From the NCBI GenBank assembly GCA_003561875.1, contig PWVL01000147.1, forward strand, positions 1-32,811: a DNA stretch of 32,811 bases, written 5' to 3'. The notes beneath the pieces are model-generated. The model worked only from the letters and a program-made list of their open reading frames with translations. It was not told the origin of the DNA and made no database searches. Positions 26,580 to 32,811 of the stretch are shown here, piece by piece (positions within the stretch are counted from its first letter, which is position 1; every line of letters begins with the position of its first letter). Origin of the DNA: Desulfuromonadales bacterium. Lineage in GTDB: Bacteria > Desulfobacterota > Desulfuromonadia > Desulfuromonadales > Syntrophotaleaceae. Both the position numbers and the translations under genes were made by a program.

Positions 26580-27596
26580 ATGAGGGAACAACTCACGGAA
26601 TTATTGGAACAGGGACGATCCGCTCTCATGAATGCTGATTCGGCCGAAGCACTGCAGCAAGCCAGGGTAGCCCTGCTGGGTAAAAAAGGTTCCATGACCG
26701 GCATCATGAAAGGAATGGGCCGAATGACGGCGGAAGAAAGACCCGTTATCGGTGCCCTCGCCAACAGAATCAAGGAAGAATTGGAGACTCTTTTTGAGGA
26801 ACGGGCCGCCTTCATAGAAGAGCAGGAACTGCAGCGGCGACTTGCTACCGAACGCATCGACGTCACCTTGCCCGGTCGTACGCGCTTCAGCGGCTCCAGG
26901 CACCCGGTTACACTGGTTACAGAAGAGATCTGCGACATCTTTGCCTCTCTGGGTTTCGGGGTTGAGGAGGGTCCGGAGGTCGAACAGGACTTCTATAATT
27001 TTGAAGCTCTCAACATGCCCAAAGATCATCCTGCCCGCGATATGCAGGACACCTTCTATATTAACGATGACGTTGTGCTGCGCACTCATACTTCGCCGGT
27101 ACAGATTCGCGCCATGCTCAAACACGCCCCTCCGGTGCGGGTAATAGCTCCGGGGACTGTCTATCGACGGGACTCCGACATCACCCACTCCCCCATGTTT
27201 CACCAGATTGAAGGCTTTCTGGTTGACCGCCACATAAGCTTTGGCGACCTCAAGGGAATATTGACGACCTTTATCACCCAGTATTTCGGCAAGAATGTCG
27301 GCGTACGTTTTCGGCCGTCTTTCTTCCCGTTTACCGAGCCAAGTGCCGAAGTCGACATTCAGTGCGTGATTTGCGGTGGCGGTGGCTGCCGGGTATGCAA
27401 AAAGTCCGGCTGGCTGGAGATTCTTGGTAGCGGTATGATCGATCCGGAAGTCTTCAGGTCGGTGAACTATGATTCGGAAAAATATAGCGGATTTGCGTTT
27501 GGTATGGGGATAGAGCGTATCGCCATGCTCAAATACGGCGTCAATGATCTGCGGCTTTTCTTCGAGAACGACGTGCGTTTTTTACAGCAGTTCTGA
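26580..27596 (+). CDS. pheS: Phenylalanyl-tRNA synthetase alpha subunit
   Basis: PheS carries the class II catalytic core of the (alpha-beta)2 enzyme that charges tRNA-Phe. The 338 residues start with the coiled-coil tRNA-binding arm [40 protein letters not shown], then the catalytic motifs: [51 protein letters not shown] and [21 protein letters not shown] (motif 3). [20 protein letters not shown] is a Cys-rich insertion typical of many bacterial PheS. The ribosome binding site is weak (GGGA, 5 bases before ATG). No promoter is evident between terminator 2 and the start. Confidence 0.97.
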   Translation: MREQLTELLEQGRSALMNADSAEALQQARVALLGKKGSMTGIMKGMGRMTAEERPVIGALANRIKEELETLFEERAAFIEEQELQRRLATERIDVTLPGRTRFSGSRHPVTLVTEEICDIFASLGFGVEEGPEVEQDFYNFEALNMPKDHPARDMQDTFYINDDVVLRTHTSPVQIRAMLKHAPPVRVIAPGTVYRRDSDITHSPMFHQIEGFLVDRHISFGDLKGILTTFITQYFGKNVGVRFRPSFFPFTEPSAEVDIQCVICGGGGCRVCKKSGWLEILGSGMIDPEVFRSVNYDSEKYSGFAFGMGIERIAMLKYGVNDLRLFFENDVRFLQQF

Positions 27597-27661
27597 ATAG
27601 CCGGGCGTTTATTTGAGCTGACGGCGCCGAACGGCTATCGCCCGCAAAGGAATTCCAAGAG

Positions 27662-30067
27662 ATGATAGTATCTTATAACTGGCTGAAAGAATTCGTCGAT
27701 TTCGATCTAACTCCTGAAGAACTTGCTCATCGGCTTACCATGGCGGGCCTGGAAGTGGATGCCATCGAATTGCTCGGGTACGGGCTGGACTCGGTTGTTG
27801 TCGGCCGTCTCGACTCGGTAGAACCGCATCCCGATGCCGAGCGCCTGACAGTATGTCAGGTGACTACCGGTGGCGAAACGGTTCCCGTTGTTTGCGGTGC
27901 GACCAACCACAAAGTTGGAGATCTGGTAGCTTTGGCCAAGGTCGGCACACGGCTGCCGGGTGATTGCAGCATCAAGAGAAGTAAAATTCGCGGACAGGTT
28001 TCCATGGGCATGCTTTGTTCGAAAACAGAGCTTGGGCTGGCGGAAACGTCCGAAGGAATTCTGATTCTGCCGCCGGGTTACCCACTGGGAGAGCCGGTTT
28101 TTGACGTATTGGGACTCAAGGATGCGCGCCTTGAAATCGGTCTGACACCCAATCGCCCCGACTGTCTCAGTCTGGTGGGTGTTGCCCGGGAAATCGCCGC
28201 CATGGTCAATCGTTCCCTGTCCCTGCAGTACGCGACTCCGAAGGAAACCGGCTTGCCCTGCGGCGACAGTGTTTCCATCGCCATTGAAGATCAGGATCTT
28301 TGTCCTCGATATGCCGCACGCTTGATTCGCGGGGTGACAATTGGTTCATCTCCGGAATGGCTGGTGAACAAACTCGAAGCCATCGGACTGCGCTCCATCA
28401 ACAACGTCGTTGATGTCACCAATCTGGTGCTCATGGAATTGGGGCATCCGCTGCACGCCTTTGATTATGATCAATTACGTGGTGGGCGCGTTGTGATCAA
28501 GCGGGCCGGTGAGGGGGAGTCTTTTACGACCCTTGACGGGCAAGTTCGCACCCTCCGCTCGGAGGATCTGGTGATCTGTGATGGCGAGGGACCGGTGGCG
28601 CTGGCGGGGATCATGGGGGGTGAAAACTCGGAAGTGGGTCCTGATACACGCCAAGTACTGCTGGAAAGCGCCTACTTCAATCCTGTCACGGTTCGGCGAA
28701 CCAGCAAGCGACTGGGCATGCATACGGAAGCCTCACACCGTTTTGAGAGGGGCGCCGACGTAAATATGGTCCCCATCGCTTTGGACAGAGCCGCAACCCT
28801 GATCATGGAGGTGGCCGGTGGTTCCCTGGCTCAGGGCATGATCGATTGCTACCCCCAGCCTGTTGCGGAGCGACGCATTTCCCTTAAATTTTCCAGGGTC
28901 AACGAAGTTCTTGGACTGAACCTGACCGGTGTGGAGATTTGCTCGCTGCTGCAGTCCATCGATCTTCTTGTTCAACTGGCCGAGAACAATCACAGCGTTT
29001 CGGTACGGGTTCCGACATTCCGCCCGGACCTCGAGCGGGAAATTGATCTGATCGAGGAAGTGGCCCGTTTGCACGGCTACGATAAGATTCCAGTGACCAT
29101 GCCCACCAGCGAGATGATTTGCCATCGACCCGAGCCTGCTCAGCGCTACGCGCGGCAGATCCGCAATACCATGATTGCTGGGGGTTTTTCGGAAATCATC
29201 AACTATTCTTTTATCGCTTCCGATGGGGACAGCCTGCTTCTGGATGCCGATGATCGACGTCGCTGTTCGGTCCGCATTCTTAATCCGCTGACCGAAGAGC
29301 AATCCGTCATGCGTACCAACCTGGTATCCAGTATGCTGGAAACCGTCGCCCGCAACCGCGCATACCGGTCGACGGATCTGCGTCTTTTTGAGTTGCGCCC
29401 GGTATTCCAGCCGCAGGACGGTGAACTGCTGCCCCGCGAAAGCCTGCGGCTTTGTGCCGCCATCAGTGGTCGTCGGGAGCCTCTTGGCTGGGCCCAGGCC
29501 GAGGCGTCCGCCGATTTCTATGATTTGAAGGGACAACTGGAAAGCCTGTTAGCGGGCCTGCAATTGAGGAGCATCACCTGGGATGCCAGCAGCAGTGACA
29601 GTTTTTATCACCCGGGAAAATCCTGCACGGTAGGGTCGGCGTCGGACCGTTTCGGAACTCTGGGTGAGGTTCATCCCAAGGTTTTGAAAAACTTTTCCAT
29701 TGACCAACCGGTTTATATCATGGATCTTGATCTGGAAGCCGTTTTTTCGGCAACAGGTTCCGGTCGGCCTTTTCAGGCAATTTCCCGATTCCCGGATATC
29801 TGTCGTGACAGCGCCCTGCTGGTGGATGACCAGGTGGATGCGGCCCGAGTACTCTCCGTTATCGAGGAGGTACGTGGGGCCACTGTTGAGGACTATACGC
29901 TTTTTGATCTATACCGGGGCGCGGGTATTCCGCAGGGCAAAAAAAGCCTGGCCATTCGGGTTCGTTACCGCAGCGCTGAAAAGACCCTCACCGATGAAGA
30001 AATTTCGACTGCTCATGAGCGTATCGTTGCGGCGCTCAGAAAACGGGTCGGGGCGGAGATCCGCTGA
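27662..30067 (+). CDS. pheT: Phenylalanyl-tRNA synthetase beta subunit
   Basis: PheT holds the tRNA-binding and editing functions of the enzyme. The 801-residue protein has the full domain set: N-terminal B1 and an EMAP-type tRNA-binding domain (VVVGRLDSVEPHPDAERLTVCQV), the B3/B4 editing domain (LTPNRPDCLSLVGVAREIAAM; NNVVDVTNLVLMELGHPLHAFDYD), B5, the pseudo-catalytic B6/B7 region, and the C-terminal ferredoxin-like anticodon-binding domain (FQAISRFPDICRDSALLVDD). The length is typical. It begins 65 bases after pheS, with AAGGA before the ATG. The spacer can fold (ATAGCCG with CGGCTAT). Confidence 0.97.
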   Translation: MIVSYNWLKEFVDFDLTPEELAHRLTMAGLEVDAIELLGYGLDSVVVGRLDSVEPHPDAERLTVCQVTTGGETVPVVCGATNHKVGDLVALAKVGTRLPGDCSIKRSKIRGQVSMGMLCSKTELGLAETSEGILILPPGYPLGEPVFDVLGLKDARLEIGLTPNRPDCLSLVGVAREIAAMVNRSLSLQYATPKETGLPCGDSVSIAIEDQDLCPRYAARLIRGVTIGSSPEWLVNKLEAIGLRSINNVVDVTNLVLMELGHPLHAFDYDQLRGGRVVIKRAGEGESFTTLDGQVRTLRSEDLVICDGEGPVALAGIMGGENSEVGPDTRQVLLESAYFNPVTVRRTSKRLGMHTEASHRFERGADVNMVPIALDRAATLIMEVAGGSLAQGMIDCYPQPVAERRISLKFSRVNEVLGLNLTGVEICSLLQSIDLLVQLAENNHSVSVRVPTFRPDLEREIDLIEEVARLHGYDKIPVTMPTSEMICHRPEPAQRYARQIRNTMIAGGFSEIINYSFIASDGDSLLLDADDRRRCSVRILNPLTEEQSVMRTNLVSSMLETVARNRAYRSTDLRLFELRPVFQPQDGELLPRESLRLCAAISGRREPLGWAQAEASADFYDLKGQLESLLAGLQLRSITWDASSSDSFYHPGKSCTVGSASDRFGTLGEVHPKVLKNFSIDQPVYIMDLDLEAVFSATGSGRPFQAISRFPDICRDSALLVDDQVDAARVLSVIEEVRGATVEDYTLFDLYRGAGIPQGKKSLAIRVRYRSAEKTLTDEEISTAHERIVAALRKRVGAEIR

Positions 30068-30077
30068 AAAAAAGCGT

Positions 30078-30106
30078 TTGATCGCTGCAAGTTCCTGTGA
30101 TATAAC
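30078..30106 (+). promoter_or_regulatory. Promoter of ihfA
   Basis: TTGATC (30078-30083) and TATAAC (30101-30106) are separated by exactly 17 bases, about 45 bases before the ihfA start and just past the pheT stop. Confidence 0.75.
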
Positions 30107-30150
30107 CTGTTGATGTTCATGGACTTACGTTATTGGAAGGGGGCGAATCT

Positions 30151-30432
30151 ATGACCAAGGCGGACCTCGTGGAACGCGTCTATCTGAAAACCGGTTTTTC
30201 AAAAAAGGAGTCCGCGCAAATTGTGGAGACGGTTTTCGATCTGATGAAGTCGACACTGGAAAGCGGTGAAAAGATCAAACTGGCCGGTTTCGGGAACTTT
30301 GTGGTCAAGAGCAAGGCCACTCGAAAGGGACGTAATCCGCAAACCGGTGAAGAGATTAAAATATCGTCCCGCAAGATTTTAACGTTCAAGCCCAGTCAGG
30401 TTCTCAAATCCGTCATCAACGGCGAGGGTTAG
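30151..30432 (+). CDS. ihfA: Integration host factor alpha subunit
   Basis: IHF is a heterodimer that bends specific DNA sites sharply and supports transcription, recombination and replication. The 93-residue protein [50 protein letters not shown] is an HU/IHF fold, with the intercalating proline in RNPQTGEEI. The position directly after pheT, as in E. coli and Geobacter, supports alpha rather than HU. The ATG at 30151 is preferred to 30133 because GGAAGGGGG precedes it. It is followed by a MerR regulator 28 bases away. Confidence 0.93.
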   Translation: MTKADLVERVYLKTGFSKKESAQIVETVFDLMKSTLESGEKIKLAGFGNFVVKSKATRKGRNPQTGEEIKISSRKILTFKPSQVLKSVINGEG

Positions 30433-30460
30433 TTTGACAGGGCGATCGGGCTGGTTGTTC

Positions 30461-30817
30461 ATGGATGTTCCCATTCCCGATAAGTTGTATTTCAAAATCG
30501 GCGAAGTCGTTTCCCTGACCGGCGTCAAGGCGCATGTCTTGCGTTATTGGGAGTCGGAGTTTGGTACCGATTTTCGACCTCTGAAGAGTCGGGGCCGCCA
30601 ACGCCTGTATCGCAGGCAGGACATCGACCTCGTGCTTCGTCTGAAAAGACTGCTCTACGAGCAGGGATATACCATTGCCGGCGCGAGAAAATTTCTGCGT
30701 AGTCATGGCCTGGAAAAGACAGGAGCCGATACGGAAGCGGATGCCGAATCGGCTTTTCGTTTACTGAATGAATTGAGAGACGACCTGGTTCGCCTTCGCA
30801 AAACCCTGGAACGTTGA
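30461..30817 (+). CDS. MerR-family transcriptional regulator
   Basis: The 118-residue protein begins [34 protein letters not shown], a MerR-type winged helix-turn-helix, followed by [35 protein letters not shown]. After about residue 80 it has only a short coiled-coil tail ([23 protein letters not shown]) for dimerisation and no cysteine-rich effector domain, so it is not a metal sensor of the MerR/CueR type. A MerR gene of this type following ihfA is recurrent in Desulfuromonadales as I recall. The ORF-track TTG at 30434 overlaps the ihfA end; the ATG at 30461 gives the family start. Its target and signal are unknown. Confidence 0.88.
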   Translation: MDVPIPDKLYFKIGEVVSLTGVKAHVLRYWESEFGTDFRPLKSRGRQRLYRRQDIDLVLRLKRLLYEQGYTIAGARKFLRSHGLEKTGADTEADAESAFRLLNELRDDLVRLRKTLER

Positions 30818-31218
30818 TATCGCACTTCTCGGCCTTCAGTTGTGGATACCGTGTTCCATGGTATGACCAGCCAACCTTGGTCGGGATTGTTCCAATTTGT
30901 CATTTTCCAACGCCGGACAGTGCATTTTCCTGTCTGCCTAATGGTTCCCGGTTCCGGGAATATCTTCTTTTCCATATCTCATCGCCACATTTGCTATGCC
31001 TGAAGCTGGCAATTCCTGAAACAACGTTCTCGGTTGAGGTGTAACCACTATGCCAGACAGCCTTTTTTCCCTCCATGGCTTATTTTTTCGCATGCCCGTC
31101 GCTGGACTTCCTTGCCCGACGTTTCGAGACGCTGTCGAAAACGTAGCGCAGGAAATTACTTTTACAGGGCCGCATTTGCTTTTTGTTGTTTATGGAAGAA
31201 TGTGAGAGGAACGGGACT
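30818..31218. other. Gene-free gap between the MerR regulator and pcm
   Basis: These 401 bases hold no credible coding region on either strand; the short ORFs lack ribosome binding sites and resemble nothing I recognise. The only structure I see is the inverted repeat TTCCCG-GTTC-CGGGAA (30945-30960), followed by a T/C-rich stretch, a possible weak terminator for ihfA-merR. In related genomes surE, and often a tRNA, lie here as I recall; neither is present. Confidence 0.6.
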
Positions 31219-31875
31219 ATGGACTATGCAATTGCCCGCCGTTTAATGGTCGAAAGGCAGATTGAGGCCCGAGGGGTTCGAGACCCCCTGGTGATCGAAG
31301 CCATGAAACGCGTGCCTCGCCACCGTTTTGTCGAAGAGGCCCTGTGGAGTCAGGCTTACGGGGATCATCCCTTGCCTATTGGGGAAAAGCAGACCATTTC
31401 TCAACCTTACATGGTGGCGCTGATGACCGAGGCGCTTCAGCTTCGAGGCGGTGAAAAAGTTCTTGAAATCGGTACCGGTTCCGGTTATCAGGCAGCTGTG
31501 CTGGCCCAGATCGCGTCGCGGGTGTACAGTGTCGAACGAATCGCTTCTCTTGCCCGTCGAGCCCGTCTGGTTCTCGACGACATCGGCTGTCGCAATGTCA
31601 ATATTAAATTAAGTGACGGCACCGTTGGTTGGGAGGAGGAAGCTCCATTTGATGGGATTATCGTTACCGCCGGTTCCCCCGGTGTGCCACCCGGATATCT
31701 TGCTCAGCTGGCCCCCAACGGACGTCTGGTCATTCCTGTCGGAGGTCGCGAACACCAGGTTCTTAAAAGAATCGTGCGCCAGGGAGCTGCAGATTTCAGG
31801 GAAGAAGATGTGGTTGGCTGTCGCTTTGTTCCCCTTATCGGCAAGGAGGGATGGAGCGAAGGGGAGGTGGTTTGA
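31219..31875 (+). CDS. pcm: Protein-L-isoaspartate O-methyltransferase
   Basis: This enzyme repairs aged proteins by methylating L-isoaspartyl residues with S-adenosylmethionine. The 218-residue sequence has the family start [38 protein letters not shown], the [19 protein letters not shown] substrate region, the SAM-binding motif [17 protein letters not shown], and [32 protein letters not shown]. The ORF track starts at 31183; the ATG at 31219 follows AGAGGAACGGGA and is standard. Its stop overlaps the next ATG by one base (TGATG), so it is coupled to the broken DedA gene. It is usually preceded by surE, which is missing. Confidence 0.95.
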   Translation: MDYAIARRLMVERQIEARGVRDPLVIEAMKRVPRHRFVEEALWSQAYGDHPLPIGEKQTISQPYMVALMTEALQLRGGEKVLEIGTGSGYQAAVLAQIASRVYSVERIASLARRARLVLDDIGCRNVNIKLSDGTVGWEEEAPFDGIIVTAGSPGVPPGYLAQLAPNGRLVIPVGGREHQVLKRIVRQGAADFREEDVVGCRFVPLIGKEGWSEGEVV

Positions 31876-32468
31876 TGGTTTATCTGCGAAGGCTGTACGA
31901 CTGGGTTTTGCAATGGCTCATACCCCTTACGGAGAATCGGCTCTGCTGATGCTGGCTTTTGCAGAATCGTCTTTTTTCCCGCTGCCTCCGGATATTTTGT
32001 TGCTGGCTTTGTGTCTCGCTCTGCCGGTCCGTTCCTATCGATACGCATTTCTGTGTACTGCCGTATCCGTTGCGGGGGGGGATTTTCGGTTATATAATCG
32101 GTTACGGTTTCTGGACTTCAACGGCAGTCTACTTTTACAGGTATGTGCCCGGAGTTACGCCGCAGGGTTTTGATCATATTCAGCGCCTGTTCAGTACCTA
32201 TGATTTCTGGATTATCTTCACTGCCGGCTTTACTCCCATTCCCTATAAAATATTCACCATCGGCGCCGGTGTTTTTTAAATCAATTTTCTGCTTTTTGTG
32301 CTGACATCCATTGTGAGCCGCGGATTACGGTTTTTTCTGCTGGCCGGGCTGATATATACTTGCGGGAATAGGGTAAAGGTGATTGTCGACAAATACTTTA
32401 ATCTTCTGACCATGGCGTTTGTCGCCTTGCTGTTAGGAGGGTTTCTTCTTTTTGCCCATTTTCGGTAA
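31875..32468 (+). pseudogene. DedA/SNARE-associated (YqaA-type) membrane protein, disrupted
   Basis: Joined across frames, the sequence reads VYLRRLYDWVLQW / AHTPYGESALLMLAFAESSFFPLPPDILLLALCLALP...AVSVAGG / IFGYIIGYGFW...GFTPIPYKIFTIGAGVF / INFLLFVLTSIVSRGLRFFLLAGLIY...VDKYFNLLTMAFVALLLGGFLLF, a complete small DedA-family membrane protein. Three lesions break it: a missing base near 31914-31917 (the opening frame stops at 31949), an extra G in a run of eight G (32074-32081), and an in-frame TAA at 32277-32279. An ATG at 31913 could restart the middle frame, so the first lesion alone might be tolerated. The other two are not bypassed by any start I can see. No other gene in the window is damaged, which argues against general sequencing error, although the G run is error-prone. 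Confidence 0.8.
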
Positions 32469-32503
32469 ACATTCGGAGCACGGTTGTGGAAGGACAAGTT
32501 TGG

Positions 32504-32811
32504 ATGCCCGTTCTGCTGCGCCAATTCTGGACTTTGGTGGTTCTGGTCCTGCTTGCCGTTGGCTGCACTGCTTCCAGTGGAGTCTATCATACCGTCGAGC
32601 GGGGTCAGACCCTGTATCGCATCGGTCAGGTCTACGGCGTGGATGTGGACCAACTGGCCCGAGTCAACCGGTTGCGGGACCGCTCCCAACTACAGGTCGG
32701 TCAGAAGTTGTTCGTCCCCGGTGTCAATGCCGTCCGTCCGGTACCTTCCACTGCCACCGCTGTGAATCGAACCGCGCCTGCGCCGCGTCCCCGTCAGCCT
32801 GCCGGATCTAC
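32504..32811 (+). CDS. nlpD: LysM-domain lipoprotein, NlpD-like (3' end outside window)
   Basis: The frame is open to the right edge and is missing from the ORF track. It begins MPVLLRQFWTLVVLVLLAVGC, a lipoprotein signal peptide with lipidated Cys21. Residues about 27-73 form a LysM peptidoglycan-binding domain (VYHTVERGQTLYRIGQVYGVDVDQLARVNRL...LQVGQKLFVPG), then a Pro/Ala/Arg-rich linker starts. NlpD-type proteins end in an M23 LytM domain that activates amidases in cell separation; that part would lie beyond the window. A GTG at 32486 is an alternative start in the same frame; the ATG at 32504 has AAGGA 9 bases upstream. The neighbourhood pcm-DedA-nlpD usually continues to rpoS. Confidence 0.85.
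   Translation, partial: MPVLLRQFWTLVVLVLLAVGCTASSGVYHTVERGQTLYRIGQVYGVDVDQLARVNRLRDRSQLQVGQKLFVPGVNAVRPVPSTATAVNRTAPAPRPRQPAGS

Noticed and set aside
30814-31246. Short ORFs in the merR-pcm gap as a remnant of surE
   Set aside because: I could not recognise any SurE motif in the six frames, so the gap is described as gene-free rather than as a surE pseudogene.

Overview
The window is a chromosomal housekeeping segment from a Gram-negative bacterium of moderate-to-high GC. My best placement is Desulfuromonadales (Geobacter / Pelobacter / Desulfuromonas relatives). This rests on the recalled gene order thrS-infC-rpmI-rplT-pheS-pheT-ihfA-merR-pcm-(DedA)-nlpD, on a TatD nuclease fused to a radical SAM domain, on RicT lying between holB and metG, and on LptE and lipoprotein signals that imply an outer membrane. 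No database search was possible, so the placement is an inference.

Layout: (1) 1-1510, the 3' end of lon, an HU gene with its own promoter, and a tRNA cluster Asp-Val-Asp closed by a terminator. (2) 1511-3838, a monocistronic aldehyde dehydrogenase with a strong terminator, then a small PilZ protein. (3) 3852-9724 on the minus strand, the operon tmk-holB-ricT-metG driven by a clear sigma70-type promoter, followed by a TatD/radical SAM fusion behind a terminator hairpin. (4) 9767-16208, rnc, an Elp3-like radical SAM protein, the GTPases era and der, a DUF4388/receiver/GAF-like protein and a stand-alone response regulator. (5) 16295-20936, infA, leuS, lptE and holA, ending in a terminator shared with the convergent rpsT. 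(6) 20966-22996, rpsT (minus) divergent from murJ. (7) 23155-30067, tRNA-Val(GAC), a hairpin terminator, then thrS-infC-rpmI-rplT and pheS-pheT, with two consecutive terminator hairpins between rplT and pheS. (8) 30078-32811, ihfA and a MerR regulator, a 400-nt gene-free gap, pcm, a broken DedA-family gene and the start of an NlpD-like lipoprotein.

Most genes serve translation (tRNAs, three initiation/ribosomal clusters, four aminoacyl-tRNA synthetases), ribosome maturation (rnc, era, der), replication (holA, holB, tmk) and the envelope (lptE, murJ, nlpD). Signalling genes (PilZ, DUF4388-receiver, response regulator) are inserted between them.

I see no mobile element, CRISPR array, phage or defence island. 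The most notable points are: infC starting with AUA; the multiply broken DedA gene next to a gene-free gap where related genomes carry surE; possible transcription attenuators upstream of tatD, thrS and pheS; two structured intergenic elements (before era and before rplT); an identical tRNA-Asp duplication; and an uncharacterised DUF4388-receiver-GAF protein abutting der. I do not claim a wholly new system here.
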